Positions 51,120 through 60,040 of a stretch of DNA of 64,000 nt are shown in pieces. Under the pieces are notes generated by a model. It was not told the origin of the DNA. It saw only the letters and a program-made list of their open reading frames with translations, and ran no database searches. Numbering within the stretch: the first letter of the stretch is position 1; the number at the start of each line of letters is the position of its first letter. The position numbers and the translations under genes are program-made. Origin of the DNA: Photobacterium alginatilyticum (GTDB taxonomy: Bacteria; Pseudomonadota; Gammaproteobacteria; Enterobacterales; Vibrionaceae); assembly GCF_009910675.1 (NCBI RefSeq), contig NZ_RSEJ01000026.1:1-64000 (forward strand), given 5' to 3'.

Positions 51120-52166
51120 ATGACAGAAACAGTAGTGCGTCTTACGCAGATGACCAAAAAAGCTGGGTGAGCGGCGAAAATTGGCCCTAAGGCCATGGCG
51201 CAGGTTCTGCAGTCCATTTCACCCCTATTTCCCGAACAAGCGTATCCCGATCTGATGGTTGGGTTGACGGTAAGTGATGATGCTGCCGTCTACAAAATCA
51301 CTGATGATGTTGCCGTCATCCAGACATTGGACTTCTTTACTCCAATCGTCGATGACCCGTATGACTTTGGCGCCATAGCTGCTGCAAATGCACTCAGCGA
51401 TGTTTACGCCATGGGCGGCCAGGTAACATTGGCAATGAACATATTTTGTGTTCCGAGTGATCTTCCCCAGGAGATCGTTGGCCAAATCCTCAAAGGCGGT
51501 GCGGAGAAAGTCCGTGAGGCCGGTGCGGTATTGGTCGGTGGTCATACCGTCGAAGACGATGAACCGAAATTCGGTTTGTCGGTAATGGGTACGATCCATC
51601 CCTCTAAAGTGCAAACCAAAGCTGCTGTCGACAGCGGCGATATTCTGGTACTCACCAAGCCGATTGGTACAGGCTTAATTTCAACCGCAGCAAAACGGGG
51701 TAAGGCGAGTCAGCAGGCTATTACAGCCTCAACCGACAGCATGAAAAAGCTTAACCGTAAAGCTGCTGAAATTTTCGCCCGCTATCCGGTGAAAGCCTGT
51801 ACCGATGTTACTGGTTACTCGCTTCTTGGCCATGCCTTGGAAATGGCCGAAAAGAGCGATGTATGTATGCACTTTAACGCAACCCAGGTGCCGTTTCTGA
51901 TCGAAGCCGAAGACTACGCAGCCCAGGGGCTATTCCCCGGTGGTGCCAAGCGTAATCTGGATGCTTACCGAGACGAGATTGAGTTCGCACCGGATCTTGA
52001 TGAAAGCTGGCAGCGCAAGCTGTGTTGTCCGGAAACCTCCGGCGGCTTGCTGGCAGCGGTACCCAAAGATTGTCTGGACGCTTTATTAACTGAATTTAGC
52101 AATAGTGAAGAACCATGTTGGGTTGTCGGGTACGCCGAGGAAGGAGCCGGCATAAAAGTCAGCTAG
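51120..52166 (+). CDS. selD: selenide, water dikinase (selenophosphate synthetase), itself a selenoprotein
   Basis: A 348-residue enzyme that makes selenophosphate, the selenium donor for SelA, from selenide and ATP. An in-frame TGA at 51168-51170 is codon 17 and falls exactly where E. coli SelD has its catalytic Cys17 (KKAG-U-AAKIGPK, followed by the ATP-binding lysine). The later part has DDAAVYKI, TLDFFTPIVDDPYDFG, ANALSDVYAMGG and CTDVTGYSLLGHALEM, all SelD signatures. ATG 51120 follows AAGGA. Without Sec decoding an annotator would start the protein too late, inside the domain. Enzyme synthesis thus depends on its own product, a feedback loop. It sits between grdD and grdE. Confidence 0.95.
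51168..51170 (+). other. selenocysteine UGA codon in selD
   Basis: TGA is codon 17 of the frame from 51120 to 52166, at the catalytic Cys/Sec position of SelD. A GGCC/GGCC hairpin with loop CTAA at 51183-51194 is a possible SECIS. Confidence 0.92.
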
Positions 52167-52333
52167 TTAACGCCAACCTCATTGTTATTTGGCTCAATAA
52201 CTGCATCGAAAGTGCTCATTTATGTTCATAAACTCCGCGCTTTCTCTTTGCTCTAGAGCCTAATACCTTCGAGGTAAACGTTAGACTTTTTAAAGGATTA
52301 CCCATCCCAATTGACGCTTGTTTGGAGATATAA

Positions 52334-53626
52334 ATGAAACTCGAACTAGGCAATATTCATGTTCGTGATTTGGCTTTCGGGCCAGTGAGCGAAGTAAAAG
52401 AAAATACTGTGGTGATTGAACAGCAAGCACTTTTGAACCACCTGTGCGAACTGGATCACCGTATCCGCTCGATTGAACTATCAATCGCAAAACCAGGCGA
52501 TAGCATCCGTATCATGCCGGTCAAAGATGCTATTGAACCTCGAGTGAAAGTCAGTGGTGGTGGCGACATCTTCCCTGGCCGTCACTTAGGTGAAGAAGCT
52601 ATGGTGGGTGAAGGTCGTACGCATGTGCTGAAAGGCATGGCGGTGATCACTACCGGTGAGGTTGTTGGTTTCCAGGAAGGCATCCTGGATATGAGCGGCC
52701 CAGGTGCGGAATACACACCATTCTCTTCAACCATGAACCTGGTTATTCAGTGTGAAGTGGATGACTCATGTAACCAGTACGACCACGAAGGTGTCCTTCG
52801 CTTGGTAGGCCTGGAAGCAGGTCGCTGGATTGGTCAACTGGCTGCTGATGTTGAGCCGGATGAGATCCACACTTATGAAACGAAACCGCTGCTAGAGCAG
52901 GCGGCTGAGTATCCTAACCTGCCAAAAGTCGGTTATGTTTACATGCTGCAAAGCCAGGGCCTATTACACGATAGCTACTATTACGGCGTTGATGTTAAAG
53001 GCATGCTTCCTACACTGATGTACCCAACAGAAGTGATGGATGGCGCAATTATCAGTGGTAACTGTGTATCTGCCTGTGACAAGAACACCAGCTATGTTCA
53101 CCAGAACAGCCCGGTAATCTACGACCTTTATCGTCACCATGGTACGAAGTACAACTTCATGGGCGTAATCGTGACCAACGAAAACGTTACTCTGCGTGAC
53201 AAAGAACGCTCATCTAACTTCGTAACTAAGCTTGCCAAGCAAATGGGTTGGGATGCAGCCATCGTGAGTGAAGAAGGCTTTGGTAACCCTGATGCCGACC
53301 TGATGATGAACTGTGCCAAGCTAGAAGCTGCCGGTATCCAGACTGTCTTGCTGACAGATGAATATGCCGGTCAAAACGGTGAAAGCCAGTCACTGGCGGA
53401 TTCTCACGAAAGTGCGAACGCTGTTGTGACTAACGGTAATGCCAACCAGCTAGTGACACTACCTGCAATGGACAAAGTAATCGGTCACGACCGTTATGCA
53501 GATATGGTTGCTGGTGGCTTCCAGGGTAGCTTGCATGAAGATGGCTCTATCACGGTTGAAATTCAAGCGATTCTTAGCGCAACCAGTGAACTTGGTTACC
53601 ATCACCTCACCACTAAAGCAAGCTAA
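52334..53626 (+). CDS. grdE: glycine reductase component B, proprotein (GrdE)
   Basis: A 430-residue proprotein for the two non-selenium subunits of protein B, which binds glycine as a Schiff base. The self-cleavage site is N243-C244 in SGNCVSACDKN, where Cys becomes the pyruvoyl cofactor. The N-terminal part (LELGNIHVRDLAFG, GGGDIFPGRHLGEEAMVGEGRT-like) and the middle DHEGVLRLVGLEAGRW are GrdE-typical. ATG 52334 follows TTGGAG. The 167-bp gap after selD has no separate gene. grdB follows after 14 bp, which pairs the proprotein with its selenoprotein partner. The sarcosine and betaine versions (GrdG, GrdI) are similar, so glycine specificity is an inference. Confidence 0.93.
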   Translation: MKLELGNIHVRDLAFGPVSEVKENTVVIEQQALLNHLCELDHRIRSIELSIAKPGDSIRIMPVKDAIEPRVKVSGGGDIFPGRHLGEEAMVGEGRTHVLKGMAVITTGEVVGFQEGILDMSGPGAEYTPFSSTMNLVIQCEVDDSCNQYDHEGVLRLVGLEAGRWIGQLAADVEPDEIHTYETKPLLEQAAEYPNLPKVGYVYMLQSQGLLHDSYYYGVDVKGMLPTLMYPTEVMDGAIISGNCVSACDKNTSYVHQNSPVIYDLYRHHGTKYNFMGVIVTNENVTLRDKERSSNFVTKLAKQMGWDAAIVSEEGFGNPDADLMMNCAKLEAAGIQTVLLTDEYAGQNGESQSLADSHESANAVVTNGNANQLVTLPAMDKVIGHDRYADMVAGGFQGSLHEDGSITVEIQAILSATSELGYHHLTTKAS

Positions 53627-53640
53627 GCGAGGATACTCAC

Positions 53641-54939
53641 ATGACATTGAAAGTAGTTTATTACTTGAACCAGTTCTTCGCCCAGAAAGGTGGTGAAGAG
53701 ATGGCCCACACTCCAATGGAGGTGGTTGAAGGTACAGTTGGTGTTGGTTCTCAAGTGAACACAATGCTACAGGACAAGGCAGAAATCACACATACCATTA
53801 TCTGTGGTGACTCCTATTTCAACGAAAACGAAAGCCAGTGCTGCCACGGACTGCAAGAAATCCTAACTCAGCTGAAACCGGATCTCATCATTGCGGGTCC
53901 TGCTTTCAACGCCGGTCGTTACGGTATGGCTTGTGGTACGGTTGCCAAAGTTGCTCACGAAATGGGCATCACCACAATTTCGGGTATGTATCCTGAAAAC
54001 CCTGGTTATGAACTGTTCCGTCAGTATGCGTACATGGTTGAAACAGGTAACAGTGCAGCAAGCATGCGCAAAGCCGTTCCTGCAATGGTTAAGTTGATTA
54101 ACCGTTATGTAGAAACTGATGGCGAAGTAGGTTCTCCAGAAGAAGCGGGTTACATGCCTCGTGGCATCCGCGTGAATTTCTTTGCAGAAAAACGTGGTTC
54201 TGAGCGTGCCGTTGACTTACTGATTTCCAAGATTGGTGGTCAGGAGTTCACAACTGAATACCCAATGCCAGTGTTTGACCGCGTTGAGCCTCAGCCTCCG
54301 GTTGAAATGATGAGCACAGCTAAGATTGCGCTTGTTACTTCAGGTGGTGTGGTACCTAAGGGCAACCCAGACCATATCGAATCTTCAAGTGCATCTAAGT
54401 ATGGCGAATACAGTATTCGTGGTTTGGAAACCTTGACGGAAGAGACTCATGAAACAGCGCACGGCGGATATGACCCAGTTGCTTGCAACCAGGACCCTAA
54501 CCGAGTTCTTCCAGTCGACGTGTTGCGAGACATGGAACGAGAAGGTGTTATCGGAAGCCTGCATGACATGTTCTACACCACGGTCGGTAACGGTACGGCG
54601 GTCGCGAAGGCGAAAGAATACGGCGCAGAGATTGCGATGAAGCTACAGAAGGCAGGGGTGACAGCTGCTATATTCACCTCCACTTGAGGCACTTGTACTC
54701 GTTGCGGTGCAACGATGCTCAAAGAAATCGAAAGAGTAATGCCTGTAGTTCACGTTCTAACTGTCGTGCCTATTTCTAAAACGGTTGGTGCAAACCGTAT
54801 CGTTCCTGCGATTGCGATCCCTCACCCACTGGGTGATCCAACAATGCAGCCGAAAGAAGAGAAATACGCGCGTCGTCAACTAGTCGAAAAAGCACTAAGT
54901 GCACTTCAGACTAAGATTGATGAGCAAACCGTGTTCTAA
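53641..54939 (+). CDS. grdB: glycine reductase component B, selenoprotein subunit (Sec at UGA 54685)
   Basis: A 432-residue selenoprotein of protein B. TGA at 54685-54687 is codon 349 and is read as Sec in FTST-U-GTCTRCGATM, the conserved GrdB UxxC site. It catalyses reductive release of ammonia from the pyruvoyl-bound glycine and carboxymethylation of Sec in GrdA. If the UGA is treated as a stop, the product loses its last 83 residues, which include VLTVVPISKTVGANRIVPAIAIPHP. ATG 53641 lies behind GAGGATACTCAC after grdE. The glycine-type B gene ends the operon at a strong terminator. Confidence 0.95.
54685..54687 (+). other. selenocysteine UGA codon in grdB
   Basis: TGA is codon 349 in the frame from 53641 to 54939. 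The downstream sequence continues in frame with conserved GrdB residues. Confidence 0.95.
54700..54714 (+). other. SECIS-like stem-loop in grdB
   Basis: CGTTGC (54700-54705), loop GGT (54706-54708), GCAACG (54709-54714) form a perfect 6-bp helix starting 12 bases after the UGA. It resembles the apical GUUGCAGGU part of the E. coli fdhF SECIS. Confidence 0.7.
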
Positions 54940-54972
54940 GTATTAGAAAACGATAGAACAAGAAGCACTCAA

Positions 54973-55000
54973 GCCAGCCGGTTTACCGGCTGGCTTTTTT
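54973..55000 (+). terminator. rho-independent terminator of the grd operon
   Basis: GCCAGCCGG (54973-54981), loop TTTA, CCGGCTGGC (54986-54994), then TTTTTT. It ends the trxB-to-grdB operon 34 bp after the grdB stop. Confidence 0.93.
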
Positions 55001-55069
55001 AGTTTTTACGTCCCTACGAAAACTCTTGGTTATTTGTTAACTGTGAGAGTCATTTGCACCGAGTTCTCA

Positions 55070-55302
55070 ACCCCCTCCAACTCCCCCTTCTGGTAACAGT
55101 TGTTGCCAAGTTAGAACTTCTTTTAAGGGGGAGAGTTATCCTCAGTGCCTGTAGGTTCTTCATCAGTAGGAAGCTAGTCATCACCGTTAACAGCTACGAC
55201 TGTATATGAGTGGTGATAGTTCAACATCAGAGAAAGTCCTTCCCCTTGTTCAATAAATTATTGGGATCGAGAGAGTTTATAAAAGGGGAAGTTAGATGGG
55301 GT
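55070..55302. repeat. MITE-like palindromic element between grdB and grdX
   Basis: Imperfect terminal inverted repeats of about 20 bp: ACCCCCTCCAACTCCCCCTT at 55070-55089 against the reverse complement of 55283-55302 (17 of 20 match). Inside, each end forms a hairpin with 9-bp perfect arms and exactly 35-base spacers: CTCCCCCTT 55081-55089 with AAGGGGGAG 55125-55133, and CTTCCCCTT 55239-55247 with AAGGGGAAG 55283-55291. There is no ORF. It is a probable non-autonomous repeat, unlike the element at 1-262 in sequence. Confidence 0.65.
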
Positions 55303-55409
55303 CGGTAATTCCTGGCTCAACGATGGTTTAATAACCTGAAGCTGGAGATAGTAAGCTGGTGAAAGGATCCCCGCCATGGCGGGGATAATGATTTGGAGAA
55401 AGGGGAGGG

Positions 55410-55835
55410 CTAGTAAATACCCTTGAAGCCAAGAGAATCGAGGCAGGATTTGATCAGCTGCAGATCGATGAAACGAAAATCAGTTTGTTGTTTTTCGGGG
55501 AACCGGGTATCAATCTCTTCATCGGTTAGAGTCAGGTGTGTTGGGTTAGCTTTGCATAGCGCCTGGTAACGTTCGATGGTCTGCTCGATAAGGTTTAATG
55601 ATTCCATATCCAGCTCGTCATGGTTATTAAGCACGATGATACTGCGATAGGGTGTTTCATGCGGTTTAACACTTCCTGCGAGAGGGTGGGAGATAATTTT
55701 CCCGCCAAGATGTACTTTGTCTCTGGTAAGCATCAATACATCTTCAATATGATTTCTGGATGTGCATTGTATTTTGGTGTTTAGCTCAGCAATGCTTGGG
55801 TTGTTAGTAATTATTTCGAGTCTATCGTATCTCAT
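55410..55835 (-). CDS. grdX: GrdX family protein
   Basis: A 141-residue soluble protein that I recognise as GrdX, found only with glycine reductase genes and of unknown function. Typical features are LEIITNNPSIAELN near the start and YRSIIVLNNHDELDMESLNLIEQTIERYQ in the middle. The start at 55835 follows GGGAG with a spacing of seven bases; a frame nine codons longer lacks support. It is on the strand opposite the other grd genes, separated by the terminator and the palindromic repeat. Regulation or assembly of the complex is a guess only. Confidence 0.82.
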   Translation of the reverse strand: MRYDRLEIITNNPSIAELNTKIQCTSRNHIEDVLMLTRDKVHLGGKIISHPLAGSVKPHETPYRSIIVLNNHDELDMESLNLIEQTIERYQALCKANPTHLTLTDEEIDTRFPEKQQTDFRFIDLQLIKSCLDSLGFKGIY

Positions 55836-56221
55836 GCTTATCTCCCTAAATAACCAAGCCAATGAAAAAACAAAGCTTTATTGGTTATAAATTGTTCTGT
55901 TGGTAGCGGTTATTATAATAAAAAGATCAATTCTAATAGCAGGCAAATATCTTGTTTTTGTTATTTGTTAATCAATATTAGGATATCTAATGACACTCAT
56001 TAATTTGTTAAAGGCTAATGTGAATGGTTTGTGATTTTGCTGTTCTATTTCTGGGTAAATAAATGTGTTACTAGCGGGATGTGACGGCAAAAAATGTTAG
56101 CTAGTTAACCAAAATAGAAATAAGTTTCATATAAAATCATCTTTGCCGGAAAGGTCACAGAATGACTGTTAAACACTTTCAAATCATAATCTTATTAGGT
56201 ACATTACACCCATCGAAACGC
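55836..56221. other. intergenic region between grdX and tRNA-Sec
   Basis: 386 bp, AT-rich, holding the divergent promoters of grdX and selC. No gene is visible. I cannot assign promoter elements with confidence. Confidence 0.5.
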
Positions 56222-56313
56222 GGAAGTGGATGGGGTCTGGTGGCCCTCCCGGTCTTCAAAACCGACGTGAGCTGAATAGGCTTTGGCAGGTTCGATTCCT
56301 GCTCCTTCCGCCA
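56222..56313 (+). tRNA. selC: tRNA-Sec (anticodon UCA), unusual acceptor stem
   Basis: The 92-base sequence starts GGAAGTGGATGGGG and ends in an encoded CCA. The anticodon loop is CTTCAAA (UCA), flanked by CGGT/ACCG. A long variable arm (GAGCT-GAATA-GGCTTT) and T-arm GCAGG-TTCGATT-CCTGC match tRNA-Sec. It is next to selA and selB. In the acceptor stem GGAAG pairs with CTTCC, but the sixth position is a U-C mismatch and only seven bases lie between the T-stem and discriminator G, giving 12 rather than the usual 13 pairs of bacterial tRNA-Sec. Confidence 0.9.
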
Positions 56314-56637
56314 ACTCTTTTTAACGTTACAGTCAGTTGATTGTCCATTCAAAAACGTTATAGAGACTAATTTTTTAGAACGAGTATATATAATATTCAT
56401 ATACTTGTTTACTCAGGGTTAGAAGAATGACGGTGACAACGTTACTCGCCAACTAATAATAGAAAATTAGTTTTTATCATTATACTTGTCCCTGAAATCT
56501 TCCTTGTGTTGCCCCCTGAAATAATCAAAACATTTTCTTTAATGGTTTCTTGGTTAATTATCAAAAGTTTATCAGTGTGGTCTGCTTTTATTATTAGTTA
56601 AGTTTCTGTTTTTATTAATTCCAATCGGGGCTTGATT
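56314..56637. other. intergenic region selC to selA
   Basis: 324 bp, AT-rich. No ORF has a ribosome binding site. It probably contains the selA promoter. GGGG at 56627-56630 is the ribosome binding site of selA. Confidence 0.45.
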
Positions 56638-58005
56638 ATGACAGTAAGCACCTTATCTTCCATTCCACAAGTTGAAAAAATACTTCAGCAGGCTTTTTTG
56701 TCACCCTATATCGAGCGGTTGAGCCGTCCGGTCGTGACGGATATAGTCCGTGAGCAGGTACAAGCTTATAAAAAGAAACACTTAAGTGACCCAGATGGTG
56801 TGCCTTTTTCGGTAGAGCAGCTGTACCATTATATAGAGCAGGGCTGTTGGGTTATGAACCAGCAGCGATTGCAGCGGGTTGTCAACGGCACCGGCGTGAT
56901 CGTTCATACCAACCTTGGGCGTTCGCCGTTAGATGCCGAGATCTGGCAGAGTGTCGGCGAGGTCAATACGCACTATAACAACCTTGAAATCGACCTTCAT
57001 ACCGGTAAGCGAGGAAAACGCAAGGGGATGTTGCAGCAGTTAATGCAGCATCTGGTGAAAGGCGAGGATACGCTGGTCGTCAATAATAATGCGTCGTCAA
57101 TCTATCTGATGCTGCATGAGTTGGCGAAAGGCAAAGAGGTGATTGTCTCCCGCGGTGAGCAAATTCAGATCGGTGGCGGCTTCCGTATTCCAGATATTCT
57201 GGCGCTCTCTGGTGCCAAGCTGGTGGAAGTTGGCACGACGAACATCACAACGGCACAGGATTATCTTGATGCCGTAACCGAAAATACGGCGATGGTGCTG
57301 ATTGTCCATACCTCCAATTTCAAGATCCGAGGCTTTACGGAATCTGCCGATATTAAAGAGCTGGCAAGGGATCTCCCGGATCATGTCGTGCTTGCCGTCG
57401 ATCAGGGCTCGGGAACCACGACTGAAGATATGCCGGATGAACCTACCGTTGCCAGCTATATCCAGGCCGGTGCTGATATCGTTTGTTTTTCTGGTGACAA
57501 GATCCTCGGTGGTCCGCAGGCCGGGTTGGTTACCGGTAAGCAACCGTTGATCAGGCAGCTTGAGAAAAACCCGATGATGCGTGCGTTCAGGCCAAGCCGT
57601 ATTGTGTATTCATTGCTTGAAGAGCAGGTGGTTCGCAAGCTTAACCAACTGGAAAGCGGTCATGGTGTTGCTGAAAACAAGCGCTCGATTGGTGAGGCGG
57701 AGCTTGAACAAAGAGCCCGCTTACTGGCAGAAGGTTTTGGCGACCAGATCCGGGTTGTTAACTCGGAACTAACCGTGGGCGGTGGTTCGTTGCCGGATCA
57801 AAGCGATCCTTCCTGGTCGATTGAGATCGTCACAGATAACGGACGAAACAAGCGCTCTGCGGAAAAACTGCTGAAAATCATGCGCAGCTGGCCACTGCCG
57901 GTGATCGGCGTTATCAAGCATGACAGGGTGCAGTTAAATCTCGCCACTATTGAAGAATCTGAAATTCCGTATCTACGTAGCCAGTTGGCGGAGGTGTTGC
58001 TATGA
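56638..58005 (+). CDS. selA: L-seryl-tRNA(Sec) selenium transferase SelA
   Basis: A 455-residue PLP enzyme that converts Ser-tRNA(Sec) to Sec-tRNA(Sec) with selenophosphate. The PLP lysine lies in CFSGDKILGGPQAGL near residue 285, and the family segment VINGTGVIVHTNLGRSPL-type (here VVNGTGVIVHTNLGRSPL) lies near residue 85. The length fits E. coli SelA (463). The start ATG 56638 has GGGG seven bases upstream; an in-frame TTG two codons earlier is less likely. Its stop overlaps the selB start (ATGA), so the two are translationally coupled. Confidence 0.95.
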   Translation: MTVSTLSSIPQVEKILQQAFLSPYIERLSRPVVTDIVREQVQAYKKKHLSDPDGVPFSVEQLYHYIEQGCWVMNQQRLQRVVNGTGVIVHTNLGRSPLDAEIWQSVGEVNTHYNNLEIDLHTGKRGKRKGMLQQLMQHLVKGEDTLVVNNNASSIYLMLHELAKGKEVIVSRGEQIQIGGGFRIPDILALSGAKLVEVGTTNITTAQDYLDAVTENTAMVLIVHTSNFKIRGFTESADIKELARDLPDHVVLAVDQGSGTTTEDMPDEPTVASYIQAGADIVCFSGDKILGGPQAGLVTGKQPLIRQLEKNPMMRAFRPSRIVYSLLEEQVVRKLNQLESGHGVAENKRSIGEAELEQRARLLAEGFGDQIRVVNSELTVGGGSLPDQSDPSWSIEIVTDNGRNKRSAEKLLKIMRSWPLPVIGVIKHDRVQLNLATIEESEIPYLRSQLAEVLL

Positions 58006-59807
58006 GTTATGTCGTTGGTACCGCCGGTCATGTCGATCATGGTAAATCGGCGTTAATCAAAGCGCTGACAGGCATCGATACTGCGCACCTGCCGCAGGAA
58101 AAGAAGCGGGGAATGACGATCGATCTCGGCTTTGCCTACTTCAAGCATCAAGACGGCACGCCTGTAGGGGTAATCGATGTACCGGGCCACGAGCGGTTTA
58201 TCCGAAACATGGTGGCCGGGGTGTGGAGCCTCGATATGGTGCTGTTTGTAGTTGCAGCCGATGAAGGCTGGATGCAGATGTCGACTGACCACCTTAAGGT
58301 GATAGCATCTATGGGGATCGACAATGTTACCCTGGTTATCTCCAAATCTGATTTGGTCGACGATGACATGCTTGCGTTGGTCGAGGAAGAAGCGCTGGAG
58401 CAGTTCCTTGAGATTGCTGGCTTTATTCCGGACTCTGTGGTGGTATCGGCCCATCAGCAAAAAGGGATCGACGAGCTTCGCCAGCATATCTGCCGCAAAC
58501 TGGATAATCATTCGAATGATGCTCGTCAGCAGACAGCCGTTCAGCGTCAGGCTCATTTGTACATCGACCGTGTATTTACGGTCAACGGCGTGGGCACGAC
58601 AGTAACGGGAAGCCTGTGTGGCGGTGAATTTCATGTCGGACAGAAGCTGATTCTTCAGCCATCTGGCAGGGAAGTGCAGGTGAAGAGCCTGCAGTCTTAT
58701 CACCAGAATATCGAGACAGCCCAGCCGGTTTCCCGCGTTGCGATTGCGCTGAAAGGTGTGAAGAAAAAAGAAGTCGAACGTGGTTTTTGCCTTATGGCCT
58801 CGAAGGAGTCCGGCTTTATTGTTGATGAAGTGATTGTTCGCCTGGATGGCATGTTGTTTGAGAACAAGTGTCGTAACAACAGCGAAGTCGAAGTGGCGTT
58901 CGGTACGTTTAATACCCTTGCCAAGATTTTTGTCTTCAAGGGTACGAATCTAGCTCGTTTACGCTTGAAAGAGCCGGCCTGCTGTTTCTGGAATCAGCGC
59001 GCGCTGCTTATTCAGCATGGTGGTAGTAGTATCATAAACTGCGGGGCAGTTGTCTGGGGAGGCGAGGTAGCCAAGCAGCACCGCAACAAACTGTATGATT
59101 TGTTAATGGCAATGCCAGATCAGCCAGCATGGGAAGATTATGTCACCATTAACATGTCCCTGTATGGTTACGCCAAGCGTGGTGATCACCAGCTTGATGA
59201 ATCTGGCTATAAAGCCTGTGGTGATTGGCTCTTCACCGAGGAGTGCTATAACAACTCTCATCAGATGCTCGAATCAATCCTCAAGCAAGAACAGATTGAT
59301 TTGTCCGTCAACGAGCTAAGCGGCAAGATCCAGTTGCCGATGAATGTATTGTCAGCCTTGCTGCAGCAGCTTGTCGAAGAGGGCAAACTAAAGCAGAGCG
59401 GCGAGCTTTTCTCGCTTGGCAGTGGTCGTAGTGAAGCCCAGCTTTCTCCAACGGCAAAGCAGATTTTAGAGCGAATGAGCCAGGCTGAAAAGCAGGGCTA
59501 CGAAGCGGATAAGGAAAAGATCCCGGGGGCGCAGAAAGAGTTGCGAAATCTGGTGCGCCTTGGCTTCGCTGTTCCGCTTGAAGGTAAGATTTACTATGAG
59601 AAAGCGCTTTACGACGATCTGGTTAACGACATTATCGAAGGACGGGAAGTCAATGAGCGTTTTAAGATCTCCGATGCCAGGGAGCGAACCGGTTTGTCGC
59701 GGAAGTATATGATCCCAGTATTGAACCGGATGGAATCCGACGGCTGGATCAAACGAGTCGAGAATGATCGCCAGGTACTTCGGGCTGCTGAAACGGCATT
59801 AGCCTAA
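58002..59807 (+). CDS. selB: selenocysteine-specific elongation factor SelB
   Basis: A 601-residue GTPase that brings Sec-tRNA(Sec) to UGA codons marked by a SECIS. The GTPase domain has GTAGHVDHGKSALIKAL (P-loop), DVPGHERFIRNM (G3) and SKSD (G4). EF-Tu-like domains follow to about residue 350. The rest comprises winged-helix domains that bind the SECIS RNA (tail RTGLSRKYMIPVLNRMESDGW). The length is close to E. coli SelB (614). It overlaps selA by four bases. A terminator 37 bp later ends the selAB unit. Confidence 0.95.
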   Translation: MSYVVGTAGHVDHGKSALIKALTGIDTAHLPQEKKRGMTIDLGFAYFKHQDGTPVGVIDVPGHERFIRNMVAGVWSLDMVLFVVAADEGWMQMSTDHLKVIASMGIDNVTLVISKSDLVDDDMLALVEEEALEQFLEIAGFIPDSVVVSAHQQKGIDELRQHICRKLDNHSNDARQQTAVQRQAHLYIDRVFTVNGVGTTVTGSLCGGEFHVGQKLILQPSGREVQVKSLQSYHQNIETAQPVSRVAIALKGVKKKEVERGFCLMASKESGFIVDEVIVRLDGMLFENKCRNNSEVEVAFGTFNTLAKIFVFKGTNLARLRLKEPACCFWNQRALLIQHGGSSIINCGAVVWGGEVAKQHRNKLYDLLMAMPDQPAWEDYVTINMSLYGYAKRGDHQLDESGYKACGDWLFTEECYNNSHQMLESILKQEQIDLSVNELSGKIQLPMNVLSALLQQLVEEGKLKQSGELFSLGSGRSEAQLSPTAKQILERMSQAEKQGYEADKEKIPGAQKELRNLVRLGFAVPLEGKIYYEKALYDDLVNDIIEGREVNERFKISDARERTGLSRKYMIPVLNRMESDGWIKRVENDRQVLRAAETALA

Positions 59808-59843
59808 TTTAGTTCTTTAGATACGCTGTAGCTTTATTATTAG

Positions 59844-59872
59844 GAAGCCTCACACTGTGAGGCTTCTTTTTT
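59844..59872 (+). terminator. rho-independent terminator of selAB
   Basis: GAAGCCTCAC (59844-59853), loop ACT, GTGAGGCTTC (59857-59866), then six T. It marks the right boundary of the selenocysteine island. Confidence 0.92.
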
Positions 59873-60040
59873 ACAAGCAGTAGCTAGCTTGTTGAGAAGC
59901 GCATTTTTGCTTATCTTTTGCACTGTTAGGCCGTTTTGTAAAATCTCTGTCAGACTTGCGCCAAATGGGAACTTTTGGTTTTGAATACTGCATGAGTCTG
60001 GGTATTCTTCGGGCAGAATTATTAATTGAGAGTTTAATCA

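Noticed and set aside
53641..54939. grdB as a C-terminally truncated pseudogene
   Set aside because: The frame continues past the UGA with conserved GrdB residues and a SECIS-like hairpin, so it is an intact selenoprotein gene.
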